Positions 25,809 to 33,069 of a stretch of 64,000 nt of DNA are shown here, one piece after another. The stretch is from Sphaerisporangium sp040649355. Its GTDB lineage: Bacteria > Actinomycetota > Actinomycetes > Streptosporangiales > Streptosporangiaceae. The notes beneath the pieces were generated by a model. That model did not search any database. It was not told where the DNA came from and saw nothing but the letters and a program-made list of their open reading frames with translations. Both the position numbers and the translations under genes were made by a program. The stretch is from NCBI RefSeq assembly GCF_043197795.1, contig NZ_JBICTU010000017.1, positions 139,900 to 203,899 of the forward strand, given 5' to 3'. Every line of letters starts with the position of its first letter. Position 1 is the stretch's first letter.

Positions 25809-26294
25809 TCAGGCGTCCGGCAGGGCGTCCCACTCCTTCCAGGAGAGGTCCCTGCCGGGCCAGCGCACGGACTCGTACGGCCACGCTTCGGCGATCCACC
25901 TCCGCACGACGCGCTCGACCTCTTCCTCCAGCCCCGGCTCCTCCTGGTCGGCCCTGACCCAGAACGACACGTCGGCGTCCGCTCCGAGCTTCTCGGGCGG
26001 ATCGACGTAGACGCAGCCGAGCAGGCGCGACTCGTCGGGCGTCATGATCGCGTAGTTGAACGAGTTTCGCAGCAGCGCCTCCTTCTGGTGCCAGGCGAGG
26101 TCGATGAGGTCCTCCTCAAGCGTCAGCCCGTCCTTCGGCCAGCCCCACAGCGGGAAACGCCCGCGCAGCAGGCCGACGTTGGCCATCACGGCTTCGTAGT
26201 CCTTGACGACGTCGTGCACGGTGATGGGCCTGATCCGGAACGACACGTGGTCGACCCCCTGCGGGATCTCGTGCGTGCGGGGCAAGAACGGCAT
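25809..26294 (-). CDS. GNAT-like N-acetyltransferase family protein
   Basis: The protein has 161 residues. The start (SFRIRPITVHDVVKDYEAVMAN), middle (FNYAIMTPDESRLLGCVYVDPPEKL, beta-strand 4) and VSFWVRADQEEPGLEEEVERVV-type helix match the GNAT outline, but the pyrophosphate-binding loop is not a clear R/Q-x-x-G-x-A, so catalysis is uncertain. A strong ribosome-binding site (GGAGGT) lies 6 bases before the ATG. The substrate is unknown. Confidence 0.7.
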   Translation of the reverse strand: MPFLPRTHEIPQGVDHVSFRIRPITVHDVVKDYEAVMANVGLLRGRFPLWGWPKDGLTLEEDLIDLAWHQKEALLRNSFNYAIMTPDESRLLGCVYVDPPEKLGADADVSFWVRADQEEPGLEEEVERVVRRWIAEAWPYESVRWPGRDLSWKEWDALPDA

Positions 26295-26567
26295 CGGCGT
26301 ACCTCCATAGCGGGGACCGCGGAGTGCGGCCCCGCGACCAGGCTCGCGTGCCCGGCTTGCTCACCGCTGAGTCCCCGCTTGCCCGGCCTCCATCACCGAT
26401 CCCCGGTGGAAGTTTCAGACTCGATCTTCACCGACGCCCCGGCGACCTGCGGCGCCGCCCACGGGAGAACGCGGGCGTTGTCCGCCGATTCCGCGCCGAC
26501 TTAGGGTGACCCCGCCCTGCGAGGGACCCGCGTTCGGTCCCGGGCCACGACGTGGACGGAGACGGCG

Positions 26568-27947
26568 ATGACAGACCTGTACCGCGCTCGACCGACGGGC
26601 CCCGCGCCCCGCGACCGCAGGCGCGGAGCGGCCCTGCTCGCCGCCTTCCTCCTGTGCGCTTTGGTCGTGTTCCAACTGTCCGCGAAGGCCATGGCGCTGG
26701 CGGACCCTCCCGCGCCGGTGACGGGCAACGCGACCTACTTCGACGCGCTCGGCGCCCCGTACGGGGGATGCGGCCTGCCGCAGTCCGTGCTCGAAAGTCA
26801 GGACTTCGTCGCGCTCAACGTGTTCAACACGCCTGGCGACTACGGGAACTACACCCGGCCGCTGCCTCCGTCGATGGCCGCCAAGATCGGCATGTGGAAC
26901 AACGGGCTCAACTGCGGGCGATGGGTGCGGGTCTCGGTGGCCGACTACTGCACCGGCGTCAACGACGGCGCGCCCGGCCAGGCGTTCTGCCGCAACGGCT
27001 CGTGGACGGCCGACGCCTACAACGGGGCCACGCTGAACATGCTGGTCGCGGACAGCTGCGGCGACGCCAACGCCTGGTGCCGCGACGACCCGTACCACCT
27101 GGACCTCGCCAAGGGCTCGCTCAACAGGTTCGCCAAGAACGGCGTCCCCGTCGGCGACATGTACCCGAACCACTGGAACAACCGCCACGTCACCTGGTCG
27201 TTCGTCTCGGCGCCCGGGTACACCGGCGACATCCAGATCGGCTTCATGCAGGGCGCCCAGCAGTACTGGCCGGCCATCGCCGTGTCACACCTGCGCGACG
27301 GCATCCACGGTGTGGAGTACTACGCCGGAGGCGCCTGGCAGAAGGCCCAGATGAACAGTGACATGGGCCAGTCGTACATCATCGCGCCCACCGAGACGGC
27401 CGGGACGCGCTACCAGATCCGGGTGCGCGACGCCTCCGACGCGCTCGTCAACAACGGCCGCGTCTACAGCTTCGCCCTCCCTGCCGGATGCTCTCCGTGC
27501 GGCGCCGCGTACACCAAGGCGACCTACACCACCGACGGCCCGTCCCCGACCCCCACCCCCACCCCGACGGTCACCCCCACGGTCTCGCCCACCCCCACGC
27601 CGACCCCGACCGTCACCCCGACGCCCACGCCCACCGCGGGCGCCTGCTCGGCGTCGTACGCGAAGCAGAGCGAGTGGCCGGGCGGGTTCACCGGCCAGCT
27701 CAACGTGACCAACAGGGGCGCGGCGCTGACGAGCTGGACGGTCACCTTCACCCTCCCGGCCGGCATGAGCGTCCAGGGCTGGAACGGCACCTGGACCCAG
27801 TCGGGCACCGCGGTGACGGTGAAGAACGCCTCGTGGAACGGAAGCGTCGCCGCCGGAGGCGTGATCAACCTCGCCTTCAACGCGTCGTTCACGGGCACCG
27901 CGGGCGCCCTGTCGGGCTTCGCGCTGAACGGCGCCGCCTGCGCGTAG
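26568..27947 (+). CDS. Secreted expansin-like protein with CBM2 cellulose-binding domain
   Basis: The protein has 459 residues: an Arg-rich start and signal peptide (cleavage near Ala45), a DPBB domain of expansin type (residues about 52-215, GNATYFDALGAPYGGCG), an expansin second beta-sandwich (about 225-305), a Pro-Thr linker (about 325-358), and a family 2 cellulose-binding module (360-459) with Cys360 and Cys458 at its ends and conserved Trp residues. Bacterial expansins loosen cellulose without hydrolysis, here presumably to help plant-debris use. No CebR box (TGGGAGCGCTCCCA) was seen in the 273-base upstream spacer. Confidence 0.9.
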   Translation: MTDLYRARPTGPAPRDRRRGAALLAAFLLCALVVFQLSAKAMALADPPAPVTGNATYFDALGAPYGGCGLPQSVLESQDFVALNVFNTPGDYGNYTRPLPPSMAAKIGMWNNGLNCGRWVRVSVADYCTGVNDGAPGQAFCRNGSWTADAYNGATLNMLVADSCGDANAWCRDDPYHLDLAKGSLNRFAKNGVPVGDMYPNHWNNRHVTWSFVSAPGYTGDIQIGFMQGAQQYWPAIAVSHLRDGIHGVEYYAGGAWQKAQMNSDMGQSYIIAPTETAGTRYQIRVRDASDALVNNGRVYSFALPAGCSPCGAAYTKATYTTDGPSPTPTPTPTVTPTVSPTPTPTPTVTPTPTPTAGACSASYAKQSEWPGGFTGQLNVTNRGAALTSWTVTFTLPAGMSVQGWNGTWTQSGTAVTVKNASWNGSVAAGGVINLAFNASFTGTAGALSGFALNGAACA

Positions 27948-28016
27948 GAGGGGCGCGGTCAGCTCCGCCCGGCCAGGGAGACGGACGCGTAGTCGGCCAT
28001 CGGGCGGTTCCGATCC

Positions 28017-28577
28017 CTAGAACTCGTCGGCGCCGGTGACCTGGGTGATGGGGAAGACGTGGCGCGAGGCGGCGCAGATGGTCTCAAGGACGTGGATCGG
28101 GGTGCCGTCGGTCGCGTAGGCCGCGCGGACGATCTCGACGATCCACTCGCCCGGGTCGAGCCGCAGCGTCTCGGCCTCGAACGCGGCCGGGCGGCGCGCG
28201 ACCAGTCGCTCCTCGGCGTGGCCGAAGCGGTGGCCGAGGGCCTCGATGCCGGCCTGGAGGCTCGGACGCACGAAGCCGGGGTCGCAGATCGGGGTGCCGC
28301 CGAAGACGTCGAGGCGGAAATAGCTGGTGGCGACGCGCACGGGGACCTCGTCGGCCAGCAGCAGCTTGCGCCGCGCCAGCACGGACGCCCCCGGCTCGAC
28401 ACGCAGCGCCGCGGCGACGTGCTCACCGGCGGGCTCGGGACCGACGTGGAGCATCCGCCGGCCCGCGCGGATGCCCTGGCGCTCGGCCTCGGCCACGAAC
28501 AGCGACGCCGAACCCCGGACGGCGGGCTCGGTCGGCAGGCTCCGCCGCACCACCACCGGCGGCGTCGATCGTTCCAC
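28017..28577 (-). CDS. UTRA-domain protein lacking the GntR DNA-binding domain
   Basis: From the GTG at 28577 the protein has 186 residues. Residues about 35-180 are a UTRA ligand-binding domain (MLHVGPEPAGEHVAAAL, VLARRKLLLADEVPVRVATSYF, RLDPGEWIVEIVRAAYATDG, VLETICAASRHVFPI). The winged helix-turn-helix that normally precedes UTRA in HutC/GntR regulators is absent. There is only room for about 30 residues before it, because the tRNA terminator and tRNA gene lie directly upstream. Similar HTH-less proteins occur in other actinomycetes by my recollection. It may act as a co-regulator or sensor, or be a decayed regulator. Confidence 0.75.
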   Translation of the reverse strand: MERSTPPVVVRRSLPTEPAVRGSASLFVAEAERQGIRAGRRMLHVGPEPAGEHVAAALRVEPGASVLARRKLLLADEVPVRVATSYFRLDVFGGTPICDPGFVRPSLQAGIEALGHRFGHAEERLVARRPAAFEAETLRLDPGEWIVEIVRAAYATDGTPIHVLETICAASRHVFPITQVTGADEF

Positions 28578-28627
28578 TGCTACCCGGCCTCCCCGCCCAT
28601 CGGACCGCGCTCGGGCCCCGAAACAGC

Positions 28628-28653
28628 GATACCGCCCTGGTGGGGGCGGTATC
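28628..28653 (-). terminator. Terminator hairpin of the second tRNA-Ala
   Basis: GATACCGCCC (28628-28637) pairs perfectly with GGGCGGTATC (28644-28653) across a 6-base loop. It sits 16 bases past the tRNA 3' end and 50 bases before the UTRA gene, so it separates the two. Confidence 0.8.
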
Positions 28654-28669
28654 GGGTCGAACGCGAGGG

Positions 28670-28742
28670 TGGAGCTATGGGGATTCGAACCCCAGACCTC
28701 CTCCATGCCATGGAGGCGCGCTACCAGCTGCGCCATAGCCCC
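28670..28742 (-). tRNA. tRNA-Ala (anticodon GGC), copy 2
   Basis: This 73-base cloverleaf is identical base for base to the copy at 19416, again with no encoded CCA. A likely -10 box TATAGA (28760-28765, minus strand) with TTCCGC about 16 bases further upstream would start transcription about ten bases before the tRNA. Confidence 0.97.
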
Positions 28743-28914
28743 TTGCGATGCGCGGACAGTCTATAGGAATCCGGCCACCACGCGGAAACCGAATCCGGCA
28801 GCAGATCAAGGAAGCGGTCCCGGAACGGGCAGCGCATGTCGCGCCGGAGGTGGTGCGGGTGACCAGCGGGCCGGCGGGCAAGGTCGCCCGCTTCCTCCCG
28901 GCTGAACCTGCTCG

Positions 28915-30150
28915 CTAGGCGAGCTCGTCCTCCAGGTAGCGGTCGCCGGCCGCGTACCAGCCGGTGGCGACCTGGGCCGCCACCACCGCGAACAGGAGCG
29001 CGAACGGCAGCGTCCAGCCTCCGGTGGAGGAGTAGAGCACGCCCACCACGATCGGGCCGGCCCCGGCGATGAGGTACCCGGCGCTCTGCCCGAAGGCCGA
29101 CAGGGCCGCAGTGACCTCCGGCGTGCGGGTGCGGAGCGCGAGCAGCGTGAGCGCCAGCGGGAACGAGCCCATGCCCACGCCGACCACCAGGACCCAGATC
29201 CACAGCGTCGACGCCGGGCCGGCCAGCATGCCGGTGAAGCCCACGACGTAAAGGGCGGCGAAGCCGACGATCATGGGGCGCTGGCTGCGGACGCGGGCCG
29301 CGATGGCGGGCACGGCCAGCGCCACGGGGATGCCCAGCGCCGAGAACACCGCCAGGCTGACCCCGGCCTGGCCGGTGGTGTACCCCCTGTCCTGGAGCAA
29401 CTGCGGCAGCCAGCCGAACATCACGTAGGCCACGAGCGACTGGGTGCCGAAGTACCCGGCGATCGCCCAGGCCAGCCGGGTGCGCACCAATGCACGGGGC
29501 CCGGCGGCGTCCCGCCCGCTGAACCGCTCCGGCTCACTGCGCAGGAGCGCAAGCCACGGAATGGCGGCCACAGCGGCGAGTGCCGCCCACACACCGAGGG
29601 CGACGTGCCAGTTGCCGTCGGCGGCCCGCTGGATCGGGACCGTCGCGGCTGCGGCGAGCATGGTGCCGACGGCCAGGGCCGTCGCGTACAGGGTCGTCAT
29701 GGGCCCGGTACGACGAGGGAAGTGGCGCTTGATCAGGGTCGGGATCAGCACGTTGCCGATCGCGCCCCCGGGGAGCGCCACCACGCTCGCCGCCAGGAAG
29801 ACGAACGTGGAGTCGATCATGACCCGCGCGAGCAGGCCCACCCCGAGCAGCACGAGCGCGCCGAGAAGCAGGCGATGCTCGCCGACGCGCCGGGCGAGTG
29901 AGGGGGTGACCGCGCCGAACACCGCGAAGGACAGCACCGGCAGGGTCGTCAGCAGCCCCGTGGCCACCGCCGACATGCCGAGCGCCTGGCTGACCTGGTC
30001 GAGCAGGGGGCCGACGCTGGTCACGGCGGTGCGCAGGTTGAGCGCCGCCAGCACGATGCCGAGCACGACCAGCCATGCGAGCGAGCGCGTCCGGCCCGCC
30101 CCCCGTTCGGGTGCGGTCGTCACGAGCCGATCCGGGGCGAGCACACTCAT
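28915..30150 (-). CDS. MFS transporter, CynX/NimT family
   Basis: The 411 residues have 12 membrane segments. The family signature LNLRTAVTSVGPLLDQVS is in helix 1 and its loop, and a GGAIGNVLIPTLIKRHFPRR motif is in helix 4-5. The second half begins AWAIAGYFGTQSLVAYVMFGWLP. CynX-type carriers export small anions or drugs (cyanate, 2-nitroimidazole). The substrate here is unknown. A perfect palindrome 38 bases upstream suggests regulation by a FadR/GntR-type repressor, which is not encoded next to it. Confidence 0.9.
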   Translation of the reverse strand: MSVLAPDRLVTTAPERGAGRTRSLAWLVVLGIVLAALNLRTAVTSVGPLLDQVSQALGMSAVATGLLTTLPVLSFAVFGAVTPSLARRVGEHRLLLGALVLLGVGLLARVMIDSTFVFLAASVVALPGGAIGNVLIPTLIKRHFPRRTGPMTTLYATALAVGTMLAAAATVPIQRAADGNWHVALGVWAALAAVAAIPWLALLRSEPERFSGRDAAGPRALVRTRLAWAIAGYFGTQSLVAYVMFGWLPQLLQDRGYTTGQAGVSLAVFSALGIPVALAVPAIAARVRSQRPMIVGFAALYVVGFTGMLAGPASTLWIWVLVVGVGMGSFPLALTLLALRTRTPEVTAALSAFGQSAGYLIAGAGPIVVGVLYSSTGGWTLPFALLFAVVAAQVATGWYAAGDRYLEDELA

Positions 30151-30187
30151 TCGGGGGTCGTTCCTTCATCTGTCGAGCGGGTAATCG

Positions 30188-30202
30188 AATCATGGGATGA
30201 TT
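30188..30202. promoter_or_regulatory. Palindromic operator AATCAT-GGG-ATGATT
   Basis: This 6+6 palindrome with a 3-base centre lies 38 bases upstream of the CynX-type MFS start. The A/T-rich dyad stands out against the GC-rich surroundings and is of the kind bound by FadR-subfamily GntR repressors. The binding protein is unknown. Confidence 0.5.
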
Positions 30203-30350
30203 GGACGACCTCAAGAGTAACAGACATTCGGAGTGGTCATCCGAGCCCCCGGCCCCACCGGGTCAGCGCTCGGGGCGTTACGGACTTGCAGAGATTGTCA
30301 ATTCGCTAGGATCGCAACGAACTGGTTCGTGTCGGCGAGGAGGGGTGTCG

Positions 30351-30530
30351 GTGGGACGCGGTCGGGCCAAGGCCAAGCAGGTGAAGGTCGCTCGTGCTCT
30401 GAAGTACAGCGGTGGCGGTGATCTGGATTCGCTGCGACGTGAGCTGGGTGTCGACCCGGCGCCCCCCGCGGGCGCCGAGCCCGACGAGACCGGCTCCGAC
30501 CCCGATCGGGGAGGGAAGCCGGGCGAATGA
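30351..30530 (+). CDS. DUF3073 domain-containing protein
   Basis: This small protein of 59 residues begins VGRGRAKAKQVKVARALKYS, the DUF3073 signature, followed by DLDSLRRELGVDP and an acidic, Pro-rich tail. The family is restricted to actinobacteria, is highly conserved, and has no known function. Its basic start hints at nucleic-acid binding. The GTG at 30351 is chosen because GAGGAGGGG (30337-30345) lies 5 bases ahead. The longer open frame from 30201 is not coding. Confidence 0.9.
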   Translation: MGRGRAKAKQVKVARALKYSGGGDLDSLRRELGVDPAPPAGAEPDETGSDPDRGGKPGE

Positions 30531-30573
30531 GGGCGTTCGCCATCGGCGGCGGACCGGCGGGCGGGACCGAGTG

Positions 30574-30903
30574 ATGCCGGTCCCGCTCTACCAGGCCAAG
30601 GCCGAGCTGTTCAAGACGCTCGGCCACCCGCTGCGCATCCGGGTGCTGGAGTTGTTGTGCGAGGGGCCGAAGCAAGTCCGCGAGCTGCTGGCCTCGATCG
30701 AGGTGGAGGCGCCCAACTTGTCGCAGCAGCTCGCGGTGCTGCGCCGCGCGGGGCTGGTGACCGCCCGGCGCGACGGGTCGACGGTGGTGTACGAGCTGGC
30801 CGGGGCCGATGTGCCCGAGATGATGCGGTCGGCCCGCAGGATCCTGACCGACCTGCTGGCCGACCGGCGCGAGCTGCTCGCCGAGCTTGAGTCGACCGTG
30901 TGA
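30574..30903 (+). CDS. ArsR-family transcriptional regulator
   Basis: The protein has 109 residues with a winged helix-turn-helix: AELFKTLGHPLRIRVLELL, KQVRELLASIEVEAPNLSQQLAVLRRAGLVTARRDGSTVVYEL in outline, then a C-terminal helix ADVPEMMRSARRILTDLL. No metal-site cysteines (CVC) are present, so it is probably not a classical arsenic sensor. It overlaps the following SulP frame by 4 bases, the arrangement usual for ArsR regulators that control a SulP anion transporter in actinobacteria. Confidence 0.92.
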   Translation: MPVPLYQAKAELFKTLGHPLRIRVLELLCEGPKQVRELLASIEVEAPNLSQQLAVLRRAGLVTARRDGSTVVYELAGADVPEMMRSARRILTDLLADRRELLAELESTV

Positions 30904-31291
30904 ACGTCCGCGAAGCGCTTCGCCGGCTGTCCGGCCTGCTGCCCGGACGTTCCGATTGGACGGCCGCCCGCCGCTCGCCGGGCCGCGACCTTGTGGCCGG
31001 GCTGATCGTCGCCGTGGTCGCGTTGCCGCTGTGCTCGCCGCCGGCACCCTGGTCGGCCGGATCCCGCTCGCCGCGCTCGCCGGGGTGCTGCTGGCCACCA
31101 CCGTCCGCATGGTCGAGGTCGGCTCCCTGCGCGCCCTGGCCCGCGCGACCCGTGGCGACGCCATCGTGCTCGTCCTGACCTTCACCGTCACCGTCGTGTT
31201 CGACCTCATCACCGCCGTGGCCGTCGGTCTCGGCCTGGCCGTGGTGCTCGCGCTGCGCGCCGTCGCTGCTCCCCACCGGCTGACCGGCTGA
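30900..31291 (+). pseudogene. SulP-type anion transporter remnant with large internal deletion
   Basis: The GTG at 30900 overlaps the ArsR stop. The first 44 codons give a normal SulP N-terminus (LLPGRSDWTAARRSPGRDLVAGLIVAVVALPL, split here as LLPGRSDWTAA and GRDLVAGLIVAVVALPL). At about 31030-31040 the sense jumps to another frame, which reads LAAGTLVGRIPLAALAGVLL, MVEVGSLRALARATRGDAIV and TFTVTVVFDLITAVAVGLGL, that is, the last transmembrane region of SulP. About 300 residues of the usual transport domain are missing, the frame is shifted, and no STAS domain follows the stop at 31289-31291. The gene is therefore non-functional as a transporter. Confidence 0.85.
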
Positions 31292-31306
31292 GCTCCGGGA
31301 ACGCCG

Positions 31307-31337
31307 GAGGGGACGGGGTCCGTGACCCTGTCCCCTC
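31307..31337. terminator. Bidirectional terminator hairpin
   Basis: GAGGGGACGGGGTC (31307-31320) pairs with GACCCTGTCCCCTC (31324-31337) apart from one G-T pair, with a 3-base loop. It lies between the SulP remnant and the convergent SRPBCC gene and can serve both. Confidence 0.8.
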
Positions 31338-31368
31338 GCCGTCTCCTCCCGCCGTCCTGGCGGCCTCG

Positions 31369-32145
31369 TCAGGCGAGGCGCTCCGGGGTCAGCGGCGGCT
31401 CGTCGTCCCAGCGCGGGGTGCCCTTCGGGGAGACCGGGCCGCTGCCCGGCGCCGGGAGCGGGGTCTCCGGCGGGTACTCCCGCCGCACCGGCTGCGGAGG
31501 CATCGGGTCACCGGCCGCGTAGGCGGGCCCGGAGCCGCTCCTCGGGTCCGGCACTGTGCCGGTCGGGGTGCCGGCCGGAGTGCCGGCCGGGGTGGTGCCG
31601 ACGGGGACGCCGGGGCCCGAGGTGGTGCCCGGTCCCATCAGCACGTCGCCGTCCGGAGCCGTACGGGCGGCGGCTCCGTGGTCGCTGTCGAGAGGCGTCG
31701 GCACCTCGCCGCGCCAGCCGCCGGTCTCGAATCCCTTGGACTCGATGAACTCCTTGAACCGCTCCAGGTCGCCGTGGACCCGCATGCGGACCAGTTGCAG
31801 CATGTCTCCGACGGTCTCGACGACCCCCTCGGGGTCGAACTCCATCTGGAGCATGACGCGCGTGGTGTCGTCGGTGAGGCGGTGGAACGTCACCACGCCG
31901 GCCTGGCGCGGCTCCTCCAGAGAGCGCCACGCGACGCGCTCGTCCGGTCTCTGCTCGGTGATCTCCGCCTCGAACTCACGGTGTACGCCGGCGACCTGGA
32001 CGCTCCACGCGAGGCGGGTGTCGTCGAGCTGCTTGACCGACTCCACGCCTTCCATGAACTCAGGGAAGCTCTCGAACTGGGTCCACTGGTTGTAGGCCGT
32101 CCGCACGGGCACGGCCACGTCGACCGAGTGCTCGATGGTGCTCAT
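31369..32145 (-). CDS. SRPBCC family protein with Pro/Gly-rich C-terminal tail
   Basis: From the ATG at 32145 the protein has 258 residues. Residues 1-145 are an SRPBCC/polyketide-cyclase-like lipid- or ligand-binding domain (IEHSVDVAVPVRTAYNQWTQFESFPEFMEGVE in outline, ITEQRPDERVAW, VTFHRLTDDTTRVMLQMEFDP). The rest is a disordered Pro/Gly/Thr tail with PAGTPAGTPTGT repeats. The GAGGAAGCC ribosome-binding site fixes the start. Proteins of this cyclase/dehydrase type are common in actinomycetes next to stress genes. The ligand is unknown. Confidence 0.85.
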   Translation of the reverse strand: MSTIEHSVDVAVPVRTAYNQWTQFESFPEFMEGVESVKQLDDTRLAWSVQVAGVHREFEAEITEQRPDERVAWRSLEEPRQAGVVTFHRLTDDTTRVMLQMEFDPEGVVETVGDMLQLVRMRVHGDLERFKEFIESKGFETGGWRGEVPTPLDSDHGAAARTAPDGDVLMGPGTTSGPGVPVGTTPAGTPAGTPTGTVPDPRSGSGPAYAAGDPMPPQPVRREYPPETPLPAPGSGPVSPKGTPRWDDEPPLTPERLA

Positions 32146-32201
32146 CAGGCTTCCTCCCTCTTTGTGGGTACGGAAACCAGCCCTGCCCCCAAGAGCGTGG
32201 C

Positions 32202-32585
32202 CTATTCGGACTTTCGCGTGCGGAAAATCCAGTAGAGGCCGATCACCGGCAGCACCAGCGGGACGAAGCCGTAACCGCTTCCGTACCCGGACCAGACGGT
32301 GGCGTGCGGGAACGCGGCCGGGTCGAACACGCTCAGCGTGCCCACGATCAGCACCCCCGCCAGCTCGATCGCGCACGCCGCGAAGGCCAGGCGGCGGGCG
32401 CCGCGCGCGAGCGCCACCGTGAGCACGATGTAGACCGCCGCCGCGAACGCGGACAGCACGTAGGCGAGCGGCGCCTCGTGGTACTTGGTGGCGATCTGCA
32501 CGCCCGCCCGTGCTCCGGCCGCCAGCGCGAAGATGCCGTACACGGCGACGAGAAGCCGGCCCGGCCCGGTGTTCACCGCGGTCAC
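32202..32585 (-). CDS. Conserved actinobacterial membrane protein, second gene of a pair
   Basis: The protein has 127 residues with four hydrophobic segments: LLVAVYGIFALAAGARAGVQ, APLAYVLSAFAAAVYIVLTVAL, ACAIELAGVLIVGTLSVF and YGFVPLVLPVIGLYWIF. It carries a conserved HATVWSGYGSGYGFVPLVLP motif. The GTG at 32585 overlaps the preceding gene's stop by 4 bases (GTGA), so the two are translationally coupled. The same pair occurs in many actinomycetes by recollection. The function is unknown. Confidence 0.8.
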   Translation of the reverse strand: MTAVNTGPGRLLVAVYGIFALAAGARAGVQIATKYHEAPLAYVLSAFAAAVYIVLTVALARGARRLAFAACAIELAGVLIVGTLSVFDPAAFPHATVWSGYGSGYGFVPLVLPVIGLYWIFRTRKSE

Positions 32586-32944
32586 GGGGTTCCCTGCCAG
32601 AGCTGCAGCAGCCGGCCCACCATGACGGGGATGGCGAAGCAGCCGACGGCCGCGACCGCGGGCCCCCACCGGGTGCGCTCGCCGAGCGCCCAGAAGGCCG
32701 CGACCGGCGGGATCAGGATGGTGCCCGCGAGGTAGCCGATGAACGTCGCGGTCTCGTGGGGGTGCTCGCCACCGATCACCTTGGCGACGCCGATGCCCGC
32801 CTGTGCCAGCAGCGCGAGCTCCAGCAGCCCCAGCCCGACGAGCAGCACCATGCCCATCGGCCTGTTCCTGATGGCCACGATCACGCACAGCGCCGCCAGC
32901 AGCAGCGCGCCGACGATCAGACAGGTGGCCAGGGCGCCGATCAT
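32582..32944 (-). CDS. Conserved actinobacterial membrane protein, first gene of a pair
   Basis: The protein has 120 residues with four hydrophobic segments: ALATCLIVGALLLAALCVIVA, MVLLVGLGLLELALLAQAGIG, FIGYLAGTILIPPVAAFWAL and WGPAVAAVGCFAIPVMVGRLL. A short charged GGEHPHETA loop lies between the second and third. No enzymatic motif is visible. Its stop overlaps the start of the second membrane protein gene, implying the products act as a complex. The function is unknown. Confidence 0.8.
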   Translation of the reverse strand: MIGALATCLIVGALLLAALCVIVAIRNRPMGMVLLVGLGLLELALLAQAGIGVAKVIGGEHPHETATFIGYLAGTILIPPVAAFWALGERTRWGPAVAAVGCFAIPVMVGRLLQLWQGTP

Positions 32945-33016
32945 CGCACGGCACGGAGACTCGGGAACATGGGAGGTAGATTATCGGGCCCCCACCTCGG
33001 CCTTCCTCGCGAGGAG

Positions 33017-33045
33017 CCCCTCCCCGGCGCGTGACCGGGGAGAGG
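33017..33045 (-). terminator. Hairpin downstream of the DUF11-like gene
   Basis: CTCCCCGG (33020-33027) pairs with CCGGGGAG (33035-33042) around a 7-base loop and is extended by further G-C pairs across a mismatch. It is 28 bases past the stop of the secreted protein gene. Confidence 0.6.
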
Positions 33046-33069
33046 GCCCCGCGAGCGGGTTTCGCGGGA

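Noticed and set aside
26295..26567. CebR operator before the expansin gene
   Set aside because: No TGGGAGCGCTCCCA-like palindrome is present.
28017..28736. Protein reading through the tRNA-Ala into the UTRA domain
   Set aside because: The first 23 codons are the tRNA gene itself and a terminator lies between. The coding start is the GTG at 28577. The same artefact occurs at 36083-36805.
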